A DNA stretch of 64,000 nt from Sabethes cyaneus (lineage: Eukaryota; Arthropoda; Insecta; Diptera; Culicidae), in assembly GCF_943734655.1 (NCBI RefSeq), contig NC_071354.1, forward strand, positions 58,321,544 to 58,385,543. The letters are read 5' to 3'. The translations under genes were made by a program, and so were the position numbers. The notes below the pieces were generated by a model. That model saw only the letters and a program-made list of their open reading frames with translations, did no database searches and was not told where the DNA came from. Shown here piece by piece: positions 10,385 to 21,414 of the stretch (the stretch's first letter is position 1; every line of letters begins with the position of its first letter).

Positions 10385-12060
10385 TAATGGGAAGGTTAAA
10401 ATTAATTAAATGGTTTCAGTTAATTTTTCAGTGAAAATGTGCTGACGGCATTATTGTACGCCGACAACAGTTTGTAAATCAAATTTGCATAACTTCTACA
10501 ACCAGAATGAGATTCCAGGAGCTCGCTTACTTTGCTTGATATGCCTGTATCGGTAACGATACCGAGGAGTTTGACCTGCCGAAAAAGGCTTATGACCCGT
10601 GTACAGTCGGGAGAGGTTGGCTAGATATAGAAACTGTTCGCTAGAAGACAACTTTCAACACTTTCAACAATTTCAAAAACTGCACAAAAGAACCTCGCGA
10701 GACAGTTTTCCGGTTAATAAAGATGGTCATCTTGCCTTAATCTTTTACTTTGATGTGACCTGTGAAAGAGGCGAGTGGCCCATAATTTTTTTTCATATCG
10801 TGATTAATGCATGTGCAGTAATGTAATATAATGAAATGCATGAAGATTTTTCACAAATCTAGCTTGAAAGTCATCTTTTCCCTTAAATAGGCAGTTTTCC
10901 CTACCGCAACCCCCGTGTGCAACCGTATTTCGTACGGACAATGTGCTACGAGAGCTATGACACCTATTATTGCCAAGAGGCGGTATGCTAAGATACCACG
11001 TATGGGATATCTTTCAATTGAACAGATTCGGAACCAATGTTTGTTCTTGTTCCATCGTTTAGCATCAAGATTTCCCGGTACGATACAACGCCAGACATTG
11101 CATCCGGTTGCATCCACGAGATAGGCTGGCTGAAAAGAATTCGGTAACATTGAATAACACGAAACAGCAACCAGCAGCATCGTGTAACAACTAGCCATTA
11201 AGCCCAGCCTAAGCCAACCAGCTTAAGCAACCATTGAGTACACCAACCAATTTAGTGCACACTGTGCGCTGGCGCTGTACGCAGGAAAAGCAGTATCGGG
11301 ATCTGCCTGGCGCGGTTGTTATTTTCCCACACCACCAACCCGCAGCAACGGTAAACTTCAAGTAAAACCTCGGGTATTGAAGGAGTACATTTTTCGTTGA
11401 TTTGTTAATGCGCATGCGACTTGGAGTTTTCTACAACCATATCTTGTAGCTAGCTAGTAAAATAGAAATGGAATAGGATAGGAAAAGTTAGGCCTAGGCA
11501 AAATGAAAATAATTTAAAACCAGTGAATAAATAATTTATACAATTTAAGAGCGAATAGTTTTGTTAAGTGCCGTTCTTAAATAATTCTAGTTTGCTAATT
11601 TAGAGATCAAGCGACGAACCTTCATGCGGAGGTTTTCACTTTTCATGTCTTTGGTTGGTAGAGCTCTAATAGTTTGAGTCCTTTTCCTACCAGAGAGGCA
11701 GACCCCGGAATCAGCTAGAGACACTCTAATCGTTCGCAATTATTTTCATGTGGAATCTGGACTTAGCCACCGATGAAAATCCCGCGTCATTTTGTCTGCT
11801 GTAGCAAGATCAAATGCTACTGTTTTCAAGTGTCAGGTCTGTGCGTAGGTATGGTCATCCGACGTTTCAAGCCGAGCGCATTGTGTTTTAAATCTGCCAA
11901 CTTGCTTCCCTTCCTGAACTCGGGATAAAAAGAACCTCTCTCTACGAGGGTCTCATGCCGAGCAAACGGAAATGTTAGTGGGTGGTCGTTTCTCGAATAG
12001 TAGCGCTTAAGCCACCCGTTTACACGGTTAGTCTAAATCAGCCTTACGTCCGGTTGACAA
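10385..12060. other. Interior of the hAT element without recognised gene
   Basis: Several frames of 60-115 codons exist on both strands, but none shows a transposase (BED finger or hATC dimerisation) motif. This may include further degraded insertions. Confidence 0.45.
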
Positions 12061-12216
12061 AAAAAACAAACGATACCTATAAGTATCGCTTGAAAAGTAT
12101 CGATACCACTACTCATTGGTATCCGGAGGTATCGATGCCAAAATACTCGATACTTTAGGGTAAGGTATCGATACCGAGTGTATCGATTACCAGTATCGCC
12201 CATGCCTAATATCAGA

Positions 12217-12404
12217 TCAGATGGAGTTGTTTTGGTTGCCATACTTGGCGTATTTTGATACGCGAACAAGAATCGATTTATAGTCTCAACGATGTTTGAC
12301 CTATTTGCGTTAGAATCAAGGAAGATCTTCTTCAAAGCAGTTTTTACTGTTTGTTTCTGCATTTTATTAATGGATTTAACTAATCCGAAATACTTTTTAG
12401 GCAT
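12217..12404 (-). pseudogene. Gypsy integrase catalytic-core end
   Basis: Minus-strand frame containing FLFAYQNTPSMATKTTPSDLI. This is the well-conserved end of the Ty3/gypsy integrase core (F-x-x-A-Y-x-N-x-P-H-x-x-T-x-x-x-P). It should be followed by the C-terminal domain, which now lies at 7668-8053 beyond the hAT insertion. Upstream, the sequence reaches the primer-binding site within about 220 bp, so the rest of gag-pol is absent. The first codons before the core do not match integrase and may be a fusion created by the deletion. Confidence 0.75.
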
Positions 12405-12615
12405 ATTTATCGTGGTTTCAACACTTTAGATGCCACGATGACAAGACGTTACACATAAGTCGCTCTCTTATGACTGGGCTGGATCCACACAATAGACGGT
12501 GTACGGTATACTGGCACTGTAAAGCGCGAATATCGCAGTAATCAGACTTTTTGCTATTGTGCCATTATCTATATTTATCACTTATTGTTCCATTTTAGAC
12601 GTTTAACACTGATTT

Positions 12616-12626
12616 CCTCGTCGCCA
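12616..12626 (-). other. Primer-binding site of the gypsy element
   Basis: On the minus strand TGGCGACGAGG directly follows the end of the upstream LTR. TGGCGAC-type sites match tRNA 3' ends used by several insect gypsy-like elements. The tRNA was not identified. Confidence 0.6.
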
Positions 12627-12865
12627 ATTTTCTATAGTGGACGGAATGAAAGACTGCACGTACATCTTAACAAATATATATTATTAGCTAGTGATAAAGT
12701 GTGACCGTATCAAGGTGGATCTAATAGCGACTGACTCCAAAGACGATTATAGGATTCTTCTACAGCAGTACGGGTCACTCAGAGCATCTGAGTATCTCTA
12801 TAGCAAAGAGAGAAGTGCAACTTCTAACTAACTGTTATACCTAATCTAATTACAACTATATAACA
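12627..12865 (-). repeat. 5' LTR of the gypsy element
   Basis: 239-bp direct repeat of 4140-4378. The outer flank is GTATATTTGGG, which continues the LINE frame interrupted at 4139. Confidence 0.9.
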
Positions 12866-13072
12866 GTATATTTGGGATCTGTGGTCACCGCCGACAATAA
12901 TACGAGTAAGGAGATCCAACAACCCATTCAAGCTGGAAATCGAGCCTACTTTTCCCTCCGCAAGACGTTTCGATCTAGGAGCATACGCCGCCACACAAAG
13001 CTGACGATGTACAAAACGCTAATAAGACCGGTAGTCCTCTACGGACTTGAGACAGAACTTTACTTACGGAAA
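12866..13072 (+). pseudogene. RTE-like LINE, RT/thumb continuation
   Basis: The LINE frame resumes with GSVVTADNNTSKEIQ, then FRSRSIRRHTKLTMYKTLIRPVVLYGLET. This is the region after the RT palm in RTE-like elements (compare 60430-60503 on the minus strand). A one-base loss after GAGACAG shifts the frame. Homology to the other copy ends near 13072, where a minisatellite begins. Confidence 0.8.
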
Positions 13073-14452
13073 TATGATAATACCCAGGGTTTTGTTAGTG
13101 TGTGCTATGTTCAAAGCGGTAGCGTGTACTCCTTCGTTTCTTAAATAAGCTTTCCTTCCACATTTTTTATTTTTGATCAAATTTTAAACCACCAACCAGA
13201 TTCTCAACCGGAACCTTTATCAAAAAATGTTTCAAATTTTGCAAAAAATATTGGAACAGATTCGGGCTATATTCTGAACCACATTTTGGACCACATTTTG
13301 GATTTGATTTTGGACCAGATATAGGATCACATACTAGACCAAAACCAGATGTTGAACTAAATTCTGAACGTGGACCACATTTTGATACATATTTTTTTAT
13401 CAGATTTCGGACCAGATGTTGGATGAAATTTTGAAACCAGATTCTAAGACTGGACCAGGTTATTATAAACCAGATTACATTTTTCATCAGATTATTCAGG
13501 CCAGATTTTGAGCCACAGCTTTTTCATCAGTTTTTAAACCACCAACCAGATTTTGAATCATGTTTTGAACCAGATTCCGGAATTAGATCATATTGTGGAC
13601 CTGAAATACATCGTGGACCACAGTTTTACCAACTTTTGTTTCAGATTTGGAACTGATTCGCACTAGATTCTGTACCAAATTTTAAGCGACATTAGATTTT
13701 CTGTATTTGTATTCGATTTGGATCAGATTTTGGATCTTATTTTGGGTTAAATTTAAGACCCTGACCTGCAGCAGACTCTGGACCAGATTTTGGACCACAT
13801 ATTTATAAGATTTGGATCAAATTTCGAATATAATGTTGGAATACATCTTTGATCACCAGAAATTAAATAAAAAAGAAAACTATTCCAATTAAATTCTACT
13901 ATTTATATATTATTCGGGACAGCTACGTATTTCGCATACGACTTGCAGGTTTCATCAGTGTCTGTTTTCGAAGTTTTCGAAGCTTTCATTTAACTTCTGG
14001 TTTCATATTCTACTAAGACGCTCGAAATCTTCAATCTTTGATCACATTTTGGACCACATTCTGGATCTGGACCTGATTGGAGACATTATCCCGATTCTGG
14101 ACCATAGTTGTTATAAGATTTTGATCATATGTGGTATAAGGTTTTGACTTTATGGACCAAGTTCGGATTTTGGCCCTGGATCAGATTCTGGACCACATTT
14201 TTTATCATATTGAGGTCCAGACTTTGGACCACATTTTTGATGAGATTTTGGGCCCCATTTTAAATCACATAATCAGATTTTGAATCAAATTCTGGACCTA
14301 GACTATATTGTGAACCACATTTTTTAATAAATTTTATTCCAGATTTTCAAACAGACTTGAACTAGGTTGAGGACCACTTTCTTTATCAGATTTTGGACCC
14401 AAATTTAAGTGTTTCTTTGAAGATCATTATTTTTTAGAATTATCACTGTCCT
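13073..14452. repeat. Degenerate minisatellite (TTTTGGACCAGA-type)
   Basis: About 1.4 kb of imperfect repeats of GATTTTGGACCA and CACATTTTGGACC-like units, interrupted near 13855-14035 by unrelated sequence that contains a hammerhead-like motif. It separates two pieces of the LINE C-terminus. No gene. Confidence 0.8.
13918..13962 (-). ncRNA. Hammerhead-ribozyme-like motif (Penelope-type), probably inactive
   Basis: Read on the minus strand: GACA, then the core CTGATGA, a 17-19-nt stem-loop, the core GAAA, the palindrome TACGTA, GC and TGTC. GACA and TGTC can pair as stem I, and both invariant cores are present at the right spacing. Minimal hammerheads of this shape are known in terminal repeats of Penelope-like elements. 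The base triplet before TGTC reads AGC here, without the U expected at the cleavage site (NUH), so self-cleavage is doubtful. The surrounding ~190 bp is probably a Penelope-like end fragment. Confidence 0.5.
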
Positions 14453-14822
14453 GCATGATTCGTACATGTTTGAACGCAAGGTGTTGCGGACTATTTTTGG
14501 CGGAGTACAAACAGAAAGCGGAGAGTGGCGGAGCCGCTTGAATCACGAGCCACAGGCACTGCTTGGAGAGATTCCCATCGTACACCTGGTGAAAGTTGGG
14601 GGACTACGGTGGGCCGGTTATGTCTCAAGGATGCCGGACGACTGTGCACTGTCCGTTCTCTTCAAGAACCCCACCGGTACCAGGAATAGAGGGGCCTAAC
14701 GTGCTAGATGATGGCTCGACCAGGTTGAAGCCGAGCTGCCTGTGTCGAGACGCGCAACGAATTGGCGACGAGTAGCCCAGGACCGAGTACAATGGAGAGA
14801 AATTCTTGAATTCTTCTGACCA
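14453..14822 (+). pseudogene. RTE-like LINE C-terminal domain
   Basis: Contains FERKVLRTIFGGVQTESGEWR, HLVKVGGLRWAGYVSRMPDD and, after a frameshift, RRATNWRRVAQDR. This is the conserved C-terminal segment of the LINE that starts at 1825. Other copies are at 28222-28583 (+) and 60205-60503 (-). A stop in the GTRNRGA region and a small insertion near 14709 break it. Confidence 0.85.
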
Positions 14823-16423
14823 ACTGCACGTCACGTCGCAGGCTATGTTATGCCAATAATGTTGCCTAAGGAAGACTTATAAGACTGATAATGCTCCTAG
14901 GTTTTTGATTACTGAGTCGTTTGCAAGCGATTCAAGAAAAACCCTATTTGATGCGAAAAAACCAGCACAACGTTCTGTTTTATAGGTAATTTATAGACTA
15001 GTATCGGATTTCATGTAATATCTTTACATTAAAGTAATACAAACAAGAGGCCCAAAATAAAAGTAGAATGAAAATACCATTCCGTGCTTTATATGGAAAA
15101 TCCCACATAACAAAACAATATTTTGACAACCTTATTTCCATATCTAATATTATAATTTGATCTTATTTAGATTAGCTAACGAGATTAAATCCAACGTCAG
15201 ATTTAGAACAAAATATAATTATAACCACATTCATAGCTGGTGCCATTGGTTTGTCGTGTAAATAAAACGTGTGTAGGCTTGTAAAGATCCGATTTTATGG
15301 TCACTATTTATACGAATACTGTAAGGAAAAAAAAGCGAAGGTGGTCTCAATTGATCAATATCTCCAACTGGTTGCGGTTAAGCTCGCTCTTCCGGACGTC
15401 TACACTTAATAGTTCGATTTAAATTATAATTTTATAACTTGAGACCATAAAAATTATATATCATACCAACCGAGACCAGCAGTACAAGTCCTTCGGTGGC
15501 CTGCAGCTGCAGCTCCAGTCTCGAAACCAACTAATGATTGGTTACGACGTCCAACATAGTAGTTGTTTTTCCGGAGTGCATTTGCTGCAATGCAATGTAA
15601 TGGTTTGGTTTGATAAGACCGCACGATACGGAATAATCGACTGGCAACGTTACAGCTTACAGGTAGGTACGTATGCGGTTACGAAATGTTAATATACGAT
15701 GGAAATAGAAAACGCACCACTGCCGTCCGGTACCGGACTTTACCAATCGGTTTGGCTGATGTCAAGAAAAGGTGAAGCTTCGATCGATTTAGTGCATGCA
15801 CTGAGACAGCTTTCCGTTTTAATCCTTGCATTTGCGCTACGCTAACGGCTAACAAGTTGGTATGTAGTTGGGTTTACATTACATGCATGAAAACGGAAAT
15901 GTACAAAATTTACGTAATATAAATAATTCAACGATGAAGATTGCAGCAAATCAATGCAATGAATATGCTGTAAATTGCCAGTTTAGCTTGGACTAAACTC
16001 AGAATCAGAAGTCAAGGCAGAGGTCAAACATTTTTTGTAACCTCCCGTGAGGATTTTTTTTCCCGGCACCTTTTACGAATTTAATCTTATAATGCTCACC
16101 TTACCTAGCAGGTGTACAAAATAATCCAATCCACATCACACATCACATTGTTCGCTACCTATGGCTATGGTACCACACCGCCAGATAGCGGTTCAAAAAC
16201 GGAACATTCGTGCCTTTGCTTGGTGTCCCACCTAGGTGCTTCCATATTTGTTCATGGTCATTGATTCTGTCATTAATATCTTAATAGCATTAATTATTCA
16301 CTTGCTCCAAGTATTACTGTAAGGCACCGACAACTGTTTCCTGTCGAGGTACACTAACTCGTCGGTTCGTTCGGTTGGCCGTCGTATGTTTATTTTTTTA
16401 CACTTGAAAAATCAGCTTTACAG
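14823..16423. other. Unassigned sequence
   Basis: AT-rich, no recognised coding motif. Moderately GC-rich patches near 15470-15560 and 15720-15860 show no open frame with splice sites. Confidence 0.4.
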
Positions 16424-16491
16424 CAAATCGGCACATGAGAAATGCAACCGGACCCCGGCCGAACACCCAACATCACCCCCACACCATTACG
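16424..16491 (+). CDS. Weak candidate exon
   Basis: CTTTACAG precedes and GTAAGT follows a 68-bp GC-rich segment. An ATG at 16435 opens 19 codons (Pro/His/Thr-rich), ending exactly in phase 0 at the donor. No partner exon was found and no homologue was recognised. The call rests only on splice-like borders and could be chance. Confidence 0.2.
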
Positions 16492-18570
16492 GTAAGTCCA
16501 TTTGCTTCGATTTCGCGAGGCTTCACGTAATAAGTGAATGACACTTGACTGACGACAAGAGCGAAAAAAAAATGATTCAATAGTTGGTAATTTGTACCAT
16601 AAATGACAACAAATCAGACCTATACTGAACGACTTTCCATCCGGTAGGTAATTGCAGCGTTGAAATGTAGCATTTCTAGTATCCGTAGCGTAACAAATTA
16701 GCAGAGTTGTTTGTGTTTCTTGTCCAAGAAAATAGAAGTCCCACCGTTAATGTTGTACATGTCGTGCATAAATTTTAAAACATAACCCTTATTTTGAAAG
16801 AGTTAATCCGTTGAATAATGATAATGAGTAGCACTTCACAGTATCCACAAACTCGCTACTGGGACGTCAGTTTCGCTAGCAATTCCGCCTCTAATCAGAA
16901 GAGGAGGCAGCCGGTTTGGACTCTGTTTGCCATCAACTACAAACGAGAGTGTTGCAAATAATTGCCAATGGGTTGAAGTAACTCCTACGCGTTGTATTAA
17001 AACTCTCGTAAAGATTGAAGAGGCAAGTACCACCGCCACCGCCGGTAGGTAGGTAGTAGTGTACTTGGCTTGGCTGGCTTGGCTACTACCGCATATCAGC
17101 TGCTGCAGCACACTGACTGAAACGATTCATGCCGGTCTAATTGAAATTCCGCGCACACACTCCTCTCGGTTACGTAACAGTTTTGGATTGGCGAACGGGA
17201 TTTACCTTCATCGCTGATAGCCATTCACCCAACTATCAACCGGGAAACTGCCCACCACCACGGTTGTCTGTGTGTTAATCGGGAAAAGTGATTACGGTTA
17301 CCACTTTCAGTTACGGTTACCACCGTTCAGTTTCCATCGTTCAAGATGTTCGGGCCAGCCAATTTCACTTTCATGTGGATGTACCTACCTATTTCTATGT
17401 ACAGTTCTTTGCTGATTAGCTCGGTGGACAAGACCCGGTGGTATTTTCCCGCTGGAAGGCGGTTTTCATACGAAGTTACAGTGTAAGGGTTTTTTTTGCT
17501 TGTGCAGGCCATAGTATGGATTATGGAAAGGGCATACATAGCTACAACCAACAATCTCGCAATATCGGTTGATGCGCAGCAGGTGTTAATTGCTGCAATC
17601 ATGCTCCATGAAAGGGAAAGCTGTGAGTTGAGATAATAACGACTATTTGTCATTACAATCGACTACGTAATAGGTTATTTGTTCCATACTATTACAGCAG
17701 AGTTATTTCGAGTATTCGACCTGTAGATTTGTTACGAACACGATAATCTCAAAAATATCGCGCATTTACGACATTGCAGTTCTATAGCGCCACAAATACA
17801 AAAGATAAAACTATACTTTCTTCAACAATATTGTAGATAATGCTTAACTCTACAATTGCTCTATACGCCACTTTCTCAAGTTCTGTATCGCTGAAGCTCT
17901 TCAGCCAAAAGTGCACATACTGAGCAAAATCAGCAAAAGAAACCTTTTATACAATATACTGTAATAATCAGTTAAACGATGAAACCTTTGTTAACGCTGC
18001 AGTATACTTCTTCTCGGACAAACTGATCCATCAATTTAGATCATTTGTCCCTTTAACTCTTTGTCTTTCGACTGAAGCTGTTTTTGTCGAACGGTCGTCT
18101 GCGGTGCGGTTTCCTGAGAAAGCGGGACGTTTTTGTCAGTAATAATATTACTTTTAACTGTTTCAGTTAATCCGACGTTAGTTGAATGTGCCATCTATCA
18201 TATTGAAAAATGTGCTATACCCTAGAAATATCCGTTTCTCGGACAAAATCTTGTCGGATATTCTTGTCACACTGAGAAAGTTGAAGTTGAGGTAATAAAA
18301 TGTGCGAACGCCCTATGTGCTTCGCTAAAAATAATTTTTAATTAGTCACTGTTGCAGTCGATATTCACAATGCGTTGGAAAAAATGTCGATTATGCTTTC
18401 CGTTTTTAATGAAGGCGATTAAGAAAAAAGTAGCAAATTAGGAAAATAAGGAAAGGAAATGCGTCCCTTTGTGTGGGCTTTAAACTGCTTGAAATAACGA
18501 ATGGTAGAGGCCAAAGCATGTATCTCAAAGGATTGATTTGAAATGATTTTCTTTCCATGCAGATAACTTA
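16492..18570. other. Unassigned sequence
   Basis: No coding motif recognised. Frames of 90-108 codons on the minus strand (near 16836-17111 and 17327-17653) have no domain and no convincing splice sites. Confidence 0.4.
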
Positions 18571-18579
18571 GTACAATTT

Positions 18580-18800
18580 AGTTCGCACTGCATTAGGTCT
18601 ATGCTAAAAGGTGCTCAAATAGATGCCATGTATACAGATATAACAGTGAATCACCATGCTTCATGAACCCTTTGGGTGTACCACAAGAAAGTAATCTGGG
18701 ACCATTGATATTTTAATTATTTTTCAACGTCTTTTACAGTTATCAGGCCGATTTTTACCTTATGCTGACGATCTAAAGCTTCACTTTGTTGATCGTTTTT
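18580..18800 (+). pseudogene. LINE reverse-transcriptase scrap
   Basis: The frame holding GVPQESNLGPLIF (near 18677) and, after a shift, YADDLKLHF (near 18762) corresponds to RT motifs B and C of a Jockey/I-type LINE. The two Asp residues of the catalytic YADD box are kept. Stops and frameshifts occur between the motifs. It is a short relic unrelated to the RTE-like copies. Confidence 0.65.
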
Positions 18801-19430
18801 TTTGCCTCCCTAGTCCGACACCAGCGATTTCGTACTTCTACTACATTTTCTAGGAAAAAAGCAGCAAAAATTTTCTTGTCCTAACAGATTATGGATCATT
18901 TATTTCAGTTGATAGTAGTCCAAATTGATGTCTTAGGATAGGGATAGAGAATGAGAACCCTATTTCACGCTTAGGCGTTACCGGTTTATTCTTCCGGTGT
19001 TGTGACGAACTGGGACAGTTTACTCTGCAGAATTTCTGTAAAATAGCGCAGTATCCGGAAGCAGTTCCGTCAAAGCGAGAATTACCGCTTTAAGCACCGC
19101 CCACCTTTTGCTGTATACTGAAGAATGCATTTAACAACAATGAGGCCGTTTGCCATGGCCAGTTTATAAAAGTGGTACTGACTCGAGGTGCCTAATGAAG
19201 CCTCTTGTCCAAAGGGCAATTTATAACTTGTTCCACTGCCTGGTTCTAGTAATGAGATTGGTGATGCAAAAGTAGTAAGGAAAAAACACACACACATACA
19301 CACTTGTTTCGTGCTGAACTCTGTTTAACCGATCATGAAGTCTCTTGCCGGGGCTGGCAATAAGAATGGCACTGGATCGAGGCGCGCAATCCTGACTAGA
19401 TTATTTCAAAAGCAGTAAAAACACAACATA
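18801..19430. other. Unassigned sequence
   Basis: No gene recognised. A short CA-rich run is at about 19288-19303. Confidence 0.4.
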
Positions 19431-19762
19431 ATAGGTAGCTACGCTTAACAAGTTATCGTTGTGACTCCTACCTTTTGTCCAATGCTGGAAGGTGCGTGGG
19501 TCGAACCAAGCTGTAACTGAGATTATAACCGGATTTGAACCCACAACACCTGCCAGGGCGTGTGGCTCGCTGGTACCCGTCTACCTTTGAACCTTAGAGG
19601 CGCTGAACAAAAAGAGACTGCGCAACCTCCCTTATTAATGTAGCGAAGTATCTGGTTGGGTTATGTTTATTGTTTAGATACAAACTGTGCCTCTTCCTCT
19701 GCCTACTGTAGAAACTATCGACCGAGAAGTTTTAATCTAACTTGTTTTTACTTTTAGGACGA
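19431..19762 (-). mobile_element. SINE family B, copy 1
   Basis: Inverted match over about 320-330 bp to 54484-54805, at roughly 80% or more by eye. In minus orientation it includes a tRNA-like B-box (GGGTTCAAATCCGG) preceded by a GCGAGCCACACGCCC-type arm. A shorter diverged copy is at 51690-51850. Confidence 0.65.
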
Positions 19763-20587
19763 CGACACTATGCAGGCTCTTGCGACTTACAAGGTACTGC
19801 GAGTGAACGCTGTTCGTCTGTCAGCGTATTAGCCACGATTCTCAGCGCATATAGTTTAAGCACTTTTAGGTTATTCAACTAGATTTTTTGAGAATTACCG
19901 TCAAATGGGGTAACTTGCAACAGTTTTCAGCTATAAGTGCAGGTAAAAACTTATTTGCAGCACATTTAATTACCCCGAAGTTATTGAGTCAAGGATAGAA
20001 TAATTTCACATATTGAGAAAAATTGTTGCTGGTAACGGGGTACTCCTTCAACCATAGATTCCAGAATTCGTCTACTAGATGCTGTGCTAACTCCCAACTT
20101 CTGAGAGTCGTTCGATAGTCCGTGGGGCAGACGGGAAGCTGATTGACTCCCGATGAACTCCCCAAAAGAAAACAATTTGGAGTTAACGGCTCCTGGTCTG
20201 CCGATTCCAACGAAATGTATGTTAACGGTCTGGTATTGATTATCGACAATCACAGTCTCCAACTTCTCATTGTCTGGTTTACGTGGTGTGTCGACAATCG
20301 CCCCAACCGCTGCTTTAAAGGAGCGCACCATCCGCTCCCATACTCTGCCCACATGAGGAGCCCTGCGTGGATTGAACGTTCAGCGAGTTTTGGTGTTGGT
20401 AAAACGTATGCGAGGGGTTTGTATCGGTCCATAATCAGCTTTTGTAACAAATTGTTGGCACCATGGAAGTTCGTTCCATTATCGCTGCAAAACAAAAATT
20501 CAGCCGGTGAACCTCTCCGAGAAACGAAACGTCGAACTGCTAGCACACAGGACTGGGTGGACATGCTGTGCGATACCTCTATATGGA

Positions 20588-20698
20588 CACCCAAGCAGCA
20601 CATTTTTTGTACTTTTAGTTACAGGAACTTATTTATGACTAAAATTAGTCATATATCGAGTGTCACAACTATTCTGTAACAACTGCGCTAGTAGGGCA
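20588..20698. mobile_element. 2-bp-TSD MITE (CCCAAG family), copy 1
   Basis: The element is 20590-20696 with ends CCCAAGCAGCACA and, inverted, CCCTACTAGCGCA, flanked by CA on both sides. It sits inside the BEL integrase coding sequence. No coding capacity. Confidence 0.6.
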
Positions 20699-21414
20699 GC
20701 GCGAATGCTAAGGCATGTAAAGAATGCAATTCATCGCTTCACAATGCTGCCTATCATTTTCACCAAAACCAGCCCAAAGTCGTCGAGTCTCACAAAAGCA
20801 GAGGGTCACACGAAAGGTGTAACGCGAACCACAGGTAAGGGAGCTATCGGTGGCTGCCTTGTCGTGTACGAAAGATCTTGGCAAGGCCGCCACCAATGAC
20901 CTTTCGTACTCTTTGTGCGCACTCTTTCGCAACCCTTGTGATTAACGTTCGCATTCTCAGAATATGAAATTTCTACCTCATTTCGTTTAAGATCGTTTCT
21001 CTTTTGGCGTGTGAAAATCGCCTGTGGAACTTGTCTGCCAACAAAAAGGTGATCGCTGTGGTAAAATCGTTCGATGCTTAACCCAATCCAAAATCCAATG
21101 CTCCATAAGCGGCCAGAGTTTAAAGATATGACTGGTTCTCGATACAGTAGAAAGTTGTAACGGCGATGTTCCATCGATCCCCCTAAACTACTCTATAGTA
21201 TTTCTTCAGGATATTACTTCTGCTGCGCCTGCTTCCATAGCCTAATTTCGGCCTTAACCAGTTCTTCCTGCTTCAGGATTCCAAGCTCCAACTGCCCGCT
21301 TTAATGCCTTTGTCTAGTATTATGAATGAATCGATGAACGAGTGCCACCGTTTACTTCAGCTTTGACCAGCGACTAAACCTTGTTGCATCTATTACTGAC
21401 TAGATCTTCATGTG

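Larger units (their letters stand above)
8046..12216. mobile_element. hAT-type DNA transposon, non-autonomous, with nested insertions
   Basis: The element proper is 8054-12208 (4,155 bp), flanked by the exact 8-bp duplication ATATCAGA (8046-8053 and 12209-12216). Its ends are TAGGGATGGGCGATACT on the left and, inverted, TAGGCATGGGCGATACT on the right; TAGGG-TGGGC ends and 8-bp duplications are hallmarks of hAT elements. Both subterminal regions (8060-8180 and 12070-12205) are dense in GTATCGATAC-type words in both orientations. These resemble the short subterminal transposase-binding motifs of hAT elements. No transposase was recognised inside. A pogo-like MITE and a fold-back block occupy 8620-10384. 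It splits the gypsy integrase frame. Confidence 0.85.
4140..12865 (-). mobile_element. Ty3/gypsy-type LTR retrotransposon, internally deleted and nested
   Basis: Two 239-bp direct repeats bound this element. On the minus strand each begins TGTTATATAG. The site duplication is GTAT (4136-4139 and 12866-12869) and the flanking LINE frame is restored across it. A primer-binding site abuts the upstream LTR and a purine tract the downstream LTR. Once the two inserted transposons (4564-7662 and 8054-12208, with their duplications) are removed, only about 1 kb of internal sequence remains. It encodes only the C-terminal part of an integrase, so gag, protease, RT and RNase H are missing. The two LTRs differ at about two positions by eye, so the insertion is recent. 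A non-autonomous copy mobilised in trans, or a deletion after insertion, are both possible. Confidence 0.85.
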
